Assembly (NCBI GenBank): GCA_021789555.1
Contig: JAJYJK010000026.1
Span: 1 to 32,433 of the forward strand
Direction: 5' to 3'
Source: Nitrospirota bacterium
GTDB taxonomy: Bacteria > Nitrospirota > Thermodesulfovibrionia > Thermodesulfovibrionales > JdFR-88
DNA: 32,433 nucleotides
Under the pieces are notes generated by a model that was not told where the DNA came from, did not search any database, and saw nothing but the letters and a program-made list of their open reading frames with translations. Position numbers and translations under genes: made by a program. The first letter of the stretch is position 1. The number at the start of each line of letters is the position of its first letter. Below, one piece after another: positions 7,401 to 13,794 of the stretch.

Positions 7401-8926
7401 TTGCCCGCCGGGCAGGACTGAAACGACGGTTCAGCCGGGTAGAGGACCGTATTGGCTGGGCATACGCCGCCGGGGTCGGTGACGGGATCGCTGCCGTCCG
7501 AGCACCGGGCCGGACAACTCCCCGAAAGGCTGCCGTCGCTCAGGGAACCGGTGTTGGTGCATGCAAAGGGCGATTTGCCGTTCGCGTAACCGCCCGCGGG
7601 AGTAGCTCCCGGACTGGTGTTCAGCAGTTGGGAAGGCAGGGAGCCGTCCTCGCACGGCTCGCCGTCCGTAATCAGCAGGATGAAGTTCTTGGAGCAAGTG
7701 GGAAAATTAGGCTGCCCGGCGGTGCCGTAATTGTAGGGGTCGTAATTTTTGCTGGACGACGGGTAGTAGGAACTGTTGCCGCCGGAGTAGTTTGACGGCC
7801 CTGGCCCGCCTGGGAACTGGTTTGCGCCGAAGTTCGGAGACACGCGGGGCACCTGGCCGAAATAGCCCGCCGACTCGAAAAGCGCCTCGGCCAGTGGGGT
7901 ATTGGCGGAGGGGATCGCCCCCCTTATTTTTTCCGTGAGTGACTGGAGGCTCTGCCCACTAACCGGAACGATTATATTGGCCCCGTCGCCGGTGCCGGTG
8001 CAGCCGCTGTAGCCGTCAGCGCCGGGCTGGCTGCAGTAGGAGCCGTAAGTCGCCAGGCCAACCCTGGCCCTGCCCGCCACCTCGTCCTGAAGGACCCCAT
8101 GCACCGGCGGGATGACGCTGACTGTGACGTTGAAACTGCCGCCAATAGCCCCGGACTTGGGGCAATACTTATAAGAACTGGAATTGTAGATGAAGGAGGA
8201 ATTACACGCCGAGTTATTGTAGACACTGAAAGTGCCGCCGGCATCGTTGTTACCGCTGCTGTCGCAGTCGTTATGCACTGTGGGGTCGCACGTCTGGAAC
8301 TCTATCTGGCCGTTAAGGCTCTGTCCGTTTATGGTGGTGGGTATATAGTCCTGGTAGTTTGCCACCTGCTTCCAGTCTCCCCTGCCGAAATAATCGGGCT
8401 GTATCCCCTCAAGTCTGACATTGCCGGACTTGTTTGGGTCGTTAGCGCAGGCCCCGCTTTCCCCGCCGGCGCAGAGCCCGCCAGTCAGGGCCTGTTTTAC
8501 GATGTCCATTCTCCTCATCGTGAGCCAGTTGAGGAAGTTGCCATTCCAGTCATTGGCGGAATCGGGGTTGGTAATGCTGCTTCCTATGGTGGGGGTAGTG
8601 GTATTGGCGACACTGAACTCGTTGCTTGAGTACTGATACCAGGCGTTCGGATCGAAATAGCCGTAGTAAGTCTGGGTGGGGTCGAACCCGATGCATGGCT
8701 TGTCAGCTCCGCCGGCACAGTCGTTGCTGCTGTCGGTGTAGGCGTAATTCCACATGCTGCCCGAGTTGTCCAGAAGTATCAGGATGTTTGGTTGTACATT
8801 TTGAACGACGTACGAGGGGACCTGGCAGTAATCGGCGTTCTGCATGGCAAGCGCTCCCTGAAAGAAGGCAAAACCAAATAAAAAAGCCGGCAAAAAAACG
8901 GCAATTGACAAAATATGGCGTTTCAT
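4430..8926 (-). CDS. pilY1: PilY1-like pilus tip adhesin with VWA domain and C-terminal propeller
   Basis: About 1,498 residues from ATG 8926, which has GAGGG five bases upstream. An alternative ATG at 8938 overlaps the previous stop as ATGA. A signal peptide (MKRHILSIAVFLPAFLFG to about ALA) is followed by a von Willebrand A-like region with MIDAS motif DNSGS (about residues 57-61 counted from 8938) and the strand NFILLITDGEP near 420. Acidic Ca2+-loop candidates are DKNGDYKPDGG, DTNQDDYLTLTKDD near 697 (EF-hand-like) and NDPDNDGIDDY near 832. From about 862 the sequence GDILNSTPRIV and VYAGANDGMLHAFN opens the PilC/PilY1 beta-propeller that continues to the C-terminus. PilY1 proteins cap type IV pili with the PilV/W/X/FimT complex and mediate adhesion, surface sensing and Ca2+-dependent retraction control. 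The minor pilin genes follow directly, as in classical operons. Confidence 0.92.
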   Translation of the reverse strand: MKRHILSIAVFLPAFLFGFAFFQGALAMQNADYCQVPSYVVQNVQPNILILLDNSGSMWNYAYTDSSNDCAGGADKPCIGFDPTQTYYGYFDPNAWYQYSSNEFSVANTTTPTIGSSITNPDSANDWNGNFLNWLTMRRMDIVKQALTGGLCAGGESGACANDPNKSGNVRLEGIQPDYFGRGDWKQVANYQDYIPTTINGQSLNGQIEFQTCDPTVHNDCDSSGNNDAGGTFSVYNNSACNSSFIYNSSSYKYCPKSGAIGGSFNVTVSVIPPVHGVLQDEVAGRARVGLATYGSYCSQPGADGYSGCTGTGDGANIIVPVSGQSLQSLTEKIRGAIPSANTPLAEALFESAGYFGQVPRVSPNFGANQFPGGPGPSNYSGGNSSYYPSSSKNYDPYNYGTAGQPNFPTCSKNFILLITDGEPCEDGSLPSQLLNTSPGATPAGGYANGKSPFACTNTGSLSDGSLSGSCPARCSDGSDPVTDPGGVCPANTVLYPAEPSFQSCPAGNAAAGLESVALWMHDGTLSPNGIANAADDIRPDLTNTYKGSPRSITLYTVFAFGHGSTLLKYASINGGYDDKNGDYKPDGGADANDISEWSSSGTGQPDTYFEASQGGDLENQLALAFSSMLKRASSGTAASVLASGEGSGANLVQAVFYPRRAFGSDVIDWSGAMHDLWYYVDPYFIYSDILEDTNQDDYLTLTKDDIASFYFDQDKGRTMADKFLSNPDGSAGGETADSPVYFENLLNLWEAGQQLWSAAPSSRKIYTTTDGKTLISFNTANDLSLKPYLNAPIVNGIDQTDSVIKWTEGDDGITNGSGSTSYNNDPDNDGIDDYRTRTVSIIVNGAETSNVWKLGDILNSTPRIVSWMPLDHYDTVYNDISYGAFITNATGYLSRGTVYAGANDGMLHAFNLGKLIVKNDPGNPNLKAQLTGSNLGAERWAFIPENALPYLQYISGIATNQAGVGPGYCHIYTVDLTPYVFDASIGGCGNGSDYWDCPKLPNGSTWRTILIGGMRLGGASAPPSANCCSSTNASNCNNCVTTPATVSGNSVGYSSYFALDVTDENNPKLLWEFSNPNLGFTTSGPAIVRVSAKGDATGDSDNGRWFVVFGSGPTGPMDTTDNQFKGYSDQSLKYFVLDLATGTLLKTIDTSINYPNMVNAFSGDLFNATNDSNGDYQDEALYGGYVRDDGSKTWAQGGVGRILTLDTATGLEAVDGSGNPDPTKWSYQQLIDGIGPVTAGVARLQNNNTNKLWLYFGTGRDYYSYYTSSPVVDALCNQNYLVGMTDPCYASSTSLFDLKCITTNTTDDGNSYPLPFSGTSKLAPVPLTSTAGATISTSQYGWYITLDTAPPGGSCPGNFTYPEYVGDPAKNIITNVTDTYGAERVLTDPETATNGAVYFTTMKPYDEQCGIGGKSFLWAVYYDNAASLSLTPLSGKGTALLQVSTGSIQKINLSTSLNYNGGRSTTAFEGLPPTAGGLALFTSPPPVKKMLYIREEK

Positions 8927-8934
8927 CGTCTCCC

Positions 8935-9261
8935 TCATTGTATTATGGGGCGCGCGAATACCATGATGTTCTTAAGTACGCCATGGTAGAAGTAGAGTTT
9001 TACAAACCTGCCCCGTATAAACTGGTTTGGTGACGGTTTTCCGGGCACGCCGGTAAAATCGTAATACCTGCCATTGACCCGTATCGCACGGGAAGTGACA
9101 TCCTCTATATGGCCCGCGACCATCGTGACGCCGTCCCACGGCCCCTGTTTGATTGTGGCGCTGCGGGCCGCCCTGTTGGCGGCAAAAACAGAGGGGGATA
9201 AAAAGAACAGGAAAATGGCTGCAAAACAAACTGCGACTGGAAAAAACCTGCCGGTCTTCAA
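8935..9261 (-). CDS. Small secreted protein upstream of pilY1
   Basis: A 108-residue protein starting at TTG 9261, which has GGGAGG five bases upstream. The longer open frame to 9309 would translate a palindrome (MPPCQGGKQGG) and is unlikely. The sequence from the TTG gives a clean signal peptide (KTGRFFPVAVCFAAIFLFFLSPSVFA|ANRA). The mature part is about 80 residues of beta-rich sequence (TMVAGHIEDVTSRAIRVNGRYYDF, FIRGRFVKLYFYHGVLKNI). This looks like a small beta-barrel fold of the kind seen in short periplasmic proteins, but I cannot name the family. Its stop overlaps the pilY1 frame (ATGA at 8935-8938). It is the first gene after the sigma-54-type promoter, so it probably belongs to the pilus operon and may be an accessory factor (inference). 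Confidence 0.8.
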   Translation of the reverse strand: MKTGRFFPVAVCFAAIFLFFLSPSVFAANRAARSATIKQGPWDGVTMVAGHIEDVTSRAIRVNGRYYDFTGVPGKPSPNQFIRGRFVKLYFYHGVLKNIMVFARPIIQ

Positions 9262-9273
9262 AACTGCCTCCCT

Positions 9274-9320
9274 TTCACCCCCCTGCTTCCCCCCTTGGCA
9301 AGGGGGCAAGAGGGGTCAAA
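9274..9320. repeat. Type B palindrome in the 5' leader of the pilus operon
   Basis: The core hairpin CCCCCTTGGCAAGGGGG is flanked by TTTCACCCCCCTGC and GCAAGAGGGGTCAAA arms. It lies between the predicted sigma-54 start site (about 9337) and the TTG start at 9261, so it would be in the untranslated leader of the pilus operon mRNA. Confidence 0.78.
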
Positions 9321-9348
9321 TACATTGAAATTCCACTAAAAGATAGTC

Positions 9349-9362
9349 GCAAGAACCATGCC
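9349..9362 (-). promoter_or_regulatory. Sigma-54 (-24/-12) promoter of the pilus operon
   Basis: On the minus strand the sequence GGCATGGTTCTTGC has the invariant GG (-24) and GC (-12) doublets separated by exactly 10 bases. It matches the RpoN consensus TGGCACG-N4-TTGC at GGCA, G and TTGC. The predicted start is about 9337, giving a leader of about 75 nt before the TTG at 9261. An NtrC-type activator gene lies 2.3 kb away. Sigma-54 control of pilus genes is established in other bacteria (PilR). That this site is used is inference. Confidence 0.6.
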
Positions 9363-9417
9363 TCGTTTGAAATGCTTAAAATTCAAAGGGTTTCACCTTG
9401 CGGCCCATGGGCATTGG

Positions 9418-9454
9418 GTAATCGATTACATAATTTATGCAGGTTGTTACATAA
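9418..9454. promoter_or_regulatory. Candidate enhancer (UAS) palindromes upstream of the sigma-54 promoter
   Basis: A perfect 12-bp palindrome GTAATCGATTAC (9418-9429) and an interrupted inverted repeat TTATGCA-N6-TACATAA (9435-9454). The motif TTATGTAA/C occurs twice on the minus strand. Measured from the predicted start at 9337, they sit at about -81 to -117, the usual distance for activator enhancers. The rest of 9321-9494 shows no gene. Confidence 0.5.
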
Positions 9455-9494
9455 AAGCATCTGAATCCCCACCCGCCCGCCCTATTAACCCAAT

Positions 9495-9550
9495 CCCTCA
9501 CCCCGACCCTCTCCCATTGGAAGAGGGAGGAGCGAAGCGGAGGGTGAGGG
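9495..9550. repeat. Type A palindrome just upstream of the histidine kinase
   Basis: Outer arms CCCTCACCC and GGGTGAGGG enclose a CCCTCTCCC/AAGAGGG core (one mismatch) and the side hairpin GGAGCGAAGCGGAG. It ends four bases before the ATG at 9555, so its purine-rich GGAGGGTGAGGG tail is the only possible ribosome-binding sequence for that start. Confidence 0.82.
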
Positions 9551-9554
9551 CGAT

Positions 9555-11168
9555 ATGATAAAATATTGCGGAATGGTTAAATTCAGCAAATCCCGCCACT
9601 CCCTGGCCGGAAAACTCATCCTCTCCGTGGGAGTCCTGATGATCTTCTGCAGCGCCGTCTTCGGTTTCCTCTTCATAGATTTCGAACGGCAGGTGCTCGA
9701 AAAAAACCTCGTCAACTATGCCGCCGCCACGGCCGACCTCATAGACCGCGGCATACAGTACGGGATGCTCACGGGCAGGAGGGACCTGATCCAGCAGAAC
9801 GTCAAGGTGATCGGGATGGGCAAGACCATCCGTTTCATAAAGGTCTACGGTCCGGACGGGAAGGTCAGATATTCCTCGAAGGAGCCGGGCGCGGCGGAAG
9901 GGCCCCCGCCGCCCATCGATTTCGGCAACGTGGATGCCCTGACGACGACCCACATGATAGTGGGCAGGGGCGCAAAAAAGACCCTGCTCTATATCACACC
10001 CATCTTGAACAAGCCCCAGTGCTACACGGCCGTCTGTCATTTTCACACGGAGGGCAGGAACGTGCTGGCCGTCCTGGAGGCGGGCTTCTACACAAACGAC
10101 GTGGACCGCGTCGTGCACGACAACATGATTGCGACCGTGCTGTCGGGCGGGCTTTTCGTCCTTGTGATCTCCGTCTTCCTCTGCATCATCCTCTACAAGC
10201 TGGTCTCAAAGCCGGTGGCGCTGCTGGAGGCCGGGATGAAGCGGATCGCCAAGGGCGACCTGGATGCCCCCATAGACATAAACACCAGGGACGAGATGGG
10301 CCTCCTTGCGCGGACATTCAATTCCATGACGCAGGACCTGAAACGCTACCGCCTCAATATGGAGAACTGGACGCACTCCCTGGAGGATGAAGTCAAGAGA
10401 AAGACGCAGGAGATACTGAAGACCCAGGAGGAACTGGTCAACACGGAAAAGCTGGCCTCCCTGGGACGGATGGCGGCCGGCATCGCCCATGAATTAAACA
10501 GCCCGCTTACGGGGATAGTCACTTTCGCCCACCTGCTTAAAGGACGCCTGCCCGCCGCAAACACGGAGGAGCACGAGGACCTCCAGGTCGTGATAGACCA
10601 GGCCGAAAGGTGTTCGAAAATCATCAAGGGGCTCCTGGGTTTCTCGCGCGGGGCCGGCTTCGAGATGGTGGAGATAAATCTAAACAGCCTCGTCGAGGCC
10701 GTCATCGCCATGATAAGCCATCAAACGCGCTTTTACAACATAAAATTCGACCTCCGGCTTGCCGCCGGCCTCCCCCCGGTCCTCGCGGACCCGAATCAAA
10801 TCCAACAGGTATTTTTAAATATGCTCATGAACGCCTCCGACGCCATGAACCAGAAGGGCGCAATCACGATAGCCACAAGATATCTGCCGGCCGAAGACGG
10901 CAGGCGGATCGTCGAGACGGAGTTTACGGACACGGGGCCGGGCATCGTCGAGCCCGACGTCGGCAAGATATTCGAGCCCTTCTACACGACCAAGCCGGTC
11001 GGCAAGGGCACCGGCCTGGGGCTTTCGGTAAGCTACGGGATCATCAAAAAGCACGGGGGCGATATACTGGTGAAGAGCGAGCCGGGCCGGGGCGCAACTT
11101 TTCTCATAAGACTTCCTTCAGGAGGGAAAGGAGGCAGGGATGTGGATGAAAAGCGTTCTGGCAATTGA
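9555..11168 (+). CDS. Sensor histidine kinase with CX4CH motif in its periplasmic sensor
   Basis: A 537-residue kinase. TM1 lies at about residues 15-36. The extracytoplasmic sensor of about 150 residues contains C156-YTAV-C161-H162-F-H164, a CX4CH motif. TM2 lies near 195-218, followed by a HAMP domain (SKPVALLEAGMKRIAKGDLDAPI) and a short coiled coil. The dimerisation/phosphoacceptor helix carries H312 in GIAHELNSPLTG. The ATPase has its N-box (QQVFLNMLMNASDAM), DTGPGI, FEPFYTTKPVGKGTGLGLSV and C-terminal GRGATF. This is the NtrB-like class of kinase. The Cys/His cluster suggests c-type heme or metal binding and redox or gas sensing, as in other environmental kinases with CXXCH sensors. The start could also be ATG 9573. 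The gene overlaps the next receiver by 29 nt. Confidence 0.92.
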   Translation: MIKYCGMVKFSKSRHSLAGKLILSVGVLMIFCSAVFGFLFIDFERQVLEKNLVNYAAATADLIDRGIQYGMLTGRRDLIQQNVKVIGMGKTIRFIKVYGPDGKVRYSSKEPGAAEGPPPPIDFGNVDALTTTHMIVGRGAKKTLLYITPILNKPQCYTAVCHFHTEGRNVLAVLEAGFYTNDVDRVVHDNMIATVLSGGLFVLVISVFLCIILYKLVSKPVALLEAGMKRIAKGDLDAPIDINTRDEMGLLARTFNSMTQDLKRYRLNMENWTHSLEDEVKRKTQEILKTQEELVNTEKLASLGRMAAGIAHELNSPLTGIVTFAHLLKGRLPAANTEEHEDLQVVIDQAERCSKIIKGLLGFSRGAGFEMVEINLNSLVEAVIAMISHQTRFYNIKFDLRLAAGLPPVLADPNQIQQVFLNMLMNASDAMNQKGAITIATRYLPAEDGRRIVETEFTDTGPGIVEPDVGKIFEPFYTTKPVGKGTGLGLSVSYGIIKKHGGDILVKSEPGRGATFLIRLPSGGKGGRDVDEKRSGN

Positions 11169-11511
11169 TGACGAGCAGATCGTGAGGATAAGCTGCGAGA
11201 GGATTTTGCGTGGCGCAGGGTATGACATTGACACATCGGCCGACGGCCAAAACGCCCTGAAGATGATCGAGGCGAAAAAATACGATGTCATCCTGACCGA
11301 CCTGAAAATGCCGGGCATGGACGGGCTCGAGGTCATGAGCGAGATAAAAAAGAGGCTCCCCGGCACCAAGGTGATTATAGTGACCGGCTACAGCACGGTT
11401 GACACCGCCGCCAGGGCCATGAAGATGGGGGCCCACAGCTACATAGAAAAACCCTTCAGCCCCGAGTCCCTGGTTGCCGCCGTCCAGGACGCCCTTGGAG
11501 AGAAGGTTTGA
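11140..11511 (+). CDS. Single-domain response regulator (CheY-like receiver)
   Basis: A 123-residue stand-alone receiver domain. The acidic pocket is D10-D11-E12, the phosphoacceptor is D54 in LTDLKMPGMDGLE, T82 lies in IIVTGYS and the conserved Lys is K104 in IEKPF. There is no output domain. The ATG has AAAGGAGG five bases upstream and overlaps the end of the kinase gene. It is therefore translated with the kinase and is its likeliest partner. A lone receiver can be a phosphate sink, a relay step or a binding partner. With an NtrC-type activator following, it may feed or compete with that protein's receiver. Confidence 0.92.
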   Translation: MWMKSVLAIDDEQIVRISCERILRGAGYDIDTSADGQNALKMIEAKKYDVILTDLKMPGMDGLEVMSEIKKRLPGTKVIIVTGYSTVDTAARAMKMGAHSYIEKPFSPESLVAAVQDALGEKV

Positions 11512-11570
11512 ATAAAGGTTCATCAGGCTTTTGTGTGGATAATCCCTTCAGCAAAAAATTTCCAAACAAG

Positions 11571-11653
11571 GTTTCCCCCTTTAGCAAAGGGGGGTGAGGG
11601 GGGATTTGGAAACATTCATTAATCTAAAAAACCCCTCTTTTTCAAAGAGGGGG
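11571..11653. repeat. Two type B palindromes between the receiver and the sigma-54 activator
   Basis: Unit 1 (11571-11609) has core CCCCCTTTAGCAAAGGGGG and the tail GTGAGGGGGGATTTGG. Unit 2 (11632-11653) has arms CCCCTCTTT and AAAGAGGGG. They occupy the 204-nt gap 11512-11715 and probably reduce readthrough or stabilise the upstream mRNA. Unit 1 is the reverse complement of the arrangement at 4354-4387. Confidence 0.8.
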
Positions 11654-11715
11654 AGCACATACAAATCCCGGGAGAGCCATAAAAATATGGAGAAGGCCCG
11701 CCTTGCACATAAGCC

Positions 11716-13221
11716 ATGACGAAAATCCTTGTCCTGGACGATGAGGAGATAATTCAGACCTCCGCCAGGCGCGTACTGGAGCCGGCGGGTTATTGGGTAA
11801 AGACAACCGCCTCGCCCAAAGAGGCCCTGGAACTCACCCGCACCTTCTCTATCGACCTCGTCCTGTCGGATTTAAAAATGCCCGAGATGGACGGCCTCGA
11901 GTTCCTGAAGAGGATCAAGGAAATCTCGCCCGCGACCGAGGTCATAATAATAACGGGTTTCGGTACGGTGCGGGGCGCCGTCGAGGCCCTCCGGTACGGG
12001 GCATTCGACTACATAGAAAAACCGCTAAACCCGGACGACCTGCTGCGGACCGTTGGCAGGTGCATCGAACGGAAAAAGCTGCTTGCCGAAAACGTCAGGC
12101 TGAAGCGCGAAGTCCGCGCCCTCTACAGCCTTGAAAACATCATCGGCGCCTCCTCCGCCATGCAAAAAGTCTTCGACCTTATCGCCACGGTGGCCCCCGT
12201 AGACTCCACGGTGCTCATAACGGGGGATTCCGGCACCGGCAAGGAGCTCGTCTCCAGGGCCATTCATTTCAACAGCCCCAGGAGGGAAGGCCCGTTCGTC
12301 GTCATAGACTGCGTGACCATACCGGAGACCCTCATGGAGAGCGAGCTTTTCGGCCATGTAAAGGGCTCCTTCACCGGCGCCGTCACGACCGGGAAGGGCC
12401 TTATAGACCTGGCCGAAGGGGGCACGCTTTTTTTCGACGAGATAGGAAACCTTCCCCTGACACTGCAGGCGAAGCTCCTAAGGGTCCTTCAGGAGAAAGA
12501 GTACCGGCCCGTCGGAGCCAGGCATACGCAAAAGGCGGACGTAAGGTTCATCGCCGCGACAAACCGGGACCTCCTCGAACTCGTGGTCAAAGGCGTCTTC
12601 CGCGAGGATTTCTACTACCGCCTGAACGTCTTCCCGATAAAGCTGCCGCCGCTTCGCGAGCGCCGGGAGGACATCGCCGCGCTGGCGCACCATTTCCTCA
12701 AAAAATATTCGGCCCGGACGGGAAAAGACGTGGAATTCATATCGGCGGAGGCGATGCGCCTGCTTGCGGCCCACGATTGGCCCGGAAACGTGCGGGAGCT
12801 TGAAAACATCATCCACCGGGCCGTTATACTGGCCAGGTCGAAGACCGTGGGGCAAAAAGAGATAATGCTGGAGGAGACGCCCCTCCCCTCACCCCAACCC
12901 TCTCCCAGAGGGAGAGGGAGGAGTCCCGCCCCCGGCGGGACGAAGAATGAGGGCGATTTTCGGGCAGAGGCAACAGGGGCGATGGAAACAGACGGTCCAG
13001 TGAGGGAAACAGACGGGGCGCCGAGGACATTGAAGGAGCTTCGGCAGATGAAAAAGAGGCTGCGCGAGGAGTCCGCCCACCGGCTGGAGCGCGCCTTCGT
13101 CCTGGATGCGCTCCGGCGCGCCGAATGGAATGTCTCCCAGGCGGCCCGCGAGACGGGCATGGAGAGGACCAACCTGCACGCGCTCATCAAAAAATACGGC
13201 TTGAAGAGGGAAGAGGGGTAA
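11716..13221 (+). CDS. NtrC-type sigma-54-dependent response regulator
   Basis: A 501-residue activator. The receiver domain at 1-120 has D8/D9, phosphoacceptor D52 and K102 in IEKPL. The AAA+ domain has Walker A GDSGTGKE (170-177), the sigma-54 contact loop GSFTGA (217-222; Ser replaces the usual Ala of GAFTGA), Walker B GGTLFFDE ending at D241-E242, and the arginine region FREDFYYRLNVFPI. The C-terminal Fis-type helix-turn-helix is NVSQAARETGMERTNLHALI. It should activate RpoN promoters after phosphorylation. Residues 391-413 in the linker to the DNA-binding domain are the translation of a type A palindrome. The pilus operon promoter at 9349-9362 is the only clear -24/-12 site I see nearby and is a candidate target. 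No Shine-Dalgarno sequence stands out before the ATG. Confidence 0.94.
   Translation: MTKILVLDDEEIIQTSARRVLEPAGYWVKTTASPKEALELTRTFSIDLVLSDLKMPEMDGLEFLKRIKEISPATEVIIITGFGTVRGAVEALRYGAFDYIEKPLNPDDLLRTVGRCIERKKLLAENVRLKREVRALYSLENIIGASSAMQKVFDLIATVAPVDSTVLITGDSGTGKELVSRAIHFNSPRREGPFVVIDCVTIPETLMESELFGHVKGSFTGAVTTGKGLIDLAEGGTLFFDEIGNLPLTLQAKLLRVLQEKEYRPVGARHTQKADVRFIAATNRDLLELVVKGVFREDFYYRLNVFPIKLPPLRERREDIAALAHHFLKKYSARTGKDVEFISAEAMRLLAAHDWPGNVRELENIIHRAVILARSKTVGQKEIMLEETPLPSPQPSPRGRGRSPAPGGTKNEGDFRAEATGAMETDGPVRETDGAPRTLKELRQMKKRLREESAHRLERAFVLDALRRAEWNVSQAARETGMERTNLHALIKKYGLKREEG
12886..12954. repeat. Type A palindrome inserted in frame within the sigma-54 activator gene
   Basis: A full element: outer arms CCCCTCACCCC and GAATGAGGGCG, core CCCTCTCCCAGAGGGAGAGGG-like hairpin, and a side hairpin built on GTCCCGCC/GGCGGGAC. 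At 69 bp (23 codons) it keeps the reading frame and encodes LPSPQPSPRGRGRSPAPGG in the linker. It shows that these repeats can be tolerated inside a protein. Confidence 0.88.
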
Positions 13222-13223
13222 AA

Positions 13224-13245
13224 AAGTTACGGTATACCGTAACTT
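13224..13245 (-). terminator. Terminator hairpin of brnTA
   Basis: A perfect palindrome with arms AAGTTACGGTA and TACCGTAACTT. On the minus strand it is followed by TTTTTT, giving a rho-independent terminator for brnA. It overlaps the brnA stop codon and lies just after the sigma-54 activator stop. Its centre GTATAC is the same core as the two sites in the brnT promoter, so a second role as an operator is possible but unproven. Confidence 0.65.
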
Positions 13246-13507
13246 AACATTCCCGCAACTTTTCGTTTAGCCAAATCTTGACTAGAGACTGGTACGGCAC
13301 GTCCCGCCTATTCGCCTCGACTTTAAGCGATTCTATAAGAGCCAAAGGCAGCCGGATCGAGATTGACTTTATGGTCGGCTTCAGGTTCGGAAACCGCACT
13401 CGCCGCGCCTTTGACCAGTCGATATATTCCGTCGAGTCGTGGGTTTCCCAAAACTCGCGTTCCTCGGCCTCATTTTTGAATTTGGGAACCGGCTTAAGGT
13501 TTTTCAT
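13244..13507 (-). CDS. brnA: BrnA-type antitoxin
   Basis: An 87-residue protein. I chose ATG 13507 because AAGGAG lies five bases upstream; an in-frame GTG at 13513 is less likely. The N-terminal half has the toxin-contacting pattern KNEAEEREFWETHDSTEYIDWSKARR. The C-terminal half SISIRLPLALIESLKVEANRRDVPYQSLVKIWLNEKL is a ribbon-helix-helix DNA-binding and dimerisation domain of the kind found in BrnA/CopG-like antitoxins. It would neutralise the BrnT ribonuclease and repress the operon. The order toxin then antitoxin with a 14-nt overlap is the standard brnTA arrangement. The Shine-Dalgarno sequence lies inside the end of brnT, which couples their translation. Confidence 0.9.
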   Translation of the reverse strand: MKNLKPVPKFKNEAEEREFWETHDSTEYIDWSKARRVRFPNLKPTIKSISIRLPLALIESLKVEANRRDVPYQSLVKIWLNEKLREC

Positions 13508-13790
13508 AAACACTCCTTTCCTTGTGATTCATTGGCCGTGCTGAAATTATCCGTATTTTCGCGCCCCCGCTCCGAAGTGTGAAAACAACGTGCAATAACC
13601 TTCCTTCATTCGTTTTCCCGAGGGCCTGGTATCGTGCTTCACGCTGACTGTGTTTCTCATCAGCAAACATCAACACTCGCTGGTCGAAAAAAACCTGCTC
13701 GGCTTCCGCCGCATCCACGCCGTGCTTCTCGTTTTTCCGGGAATTGCCTTTATCCCATTCAAACCCCTCTATTTTTAATAGGTCGACCAT
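13494..13790 (-). CDS. brnT: BrnT-type ribonuclease toxin
   Basis: A 98-residue protein with the BrnT signature: FEWDKGNSRKNEKHGVDAAEAEQVFFD, then HSQREARYQALGKTNEGRLLHVVFTLR, and C-terminal IRIISARPMNHKERSVYE. BrnT is a RelE-fold mRNA endonuclease. All blocks are present, so it is probably active. No Shine-Dalgarno sequence precedes the ATG at 13790. The predicted -10 box (13797-13802) is only six bases upstream, so the mRNA probably starts at or next to the ATG (leaderless). It is a small accessory module between the sigma-54 activator and the porin. Confidence 0.93.
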   Translation of the reverse strand: MVDLLKIEGFEWDKGNSRKNEKHGVDAAEAEQVFFDQRVLMFADEKHSQREARYQALGKTNEGRLLHVVFTLRSGGAKIRIISARPMNHKERSVYEKP

Positions 13791-13794
13791 ATTT

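Noticed and set aside
9555-11168. PilS identity for the kinase next to the pilus genes
   Set aside because: PilS proteins have about six membrane helices and usually a PAS domain; this kinase has two helices around a periplasmic sensor and a HAMP domain.
12886-12954. Frameshift or pseudogene in the sigma-54 activator
   Set aside because: The inserted element is 69 bp, the frame is kept, and the downstream Fis-type helix-turn-helix is intact.
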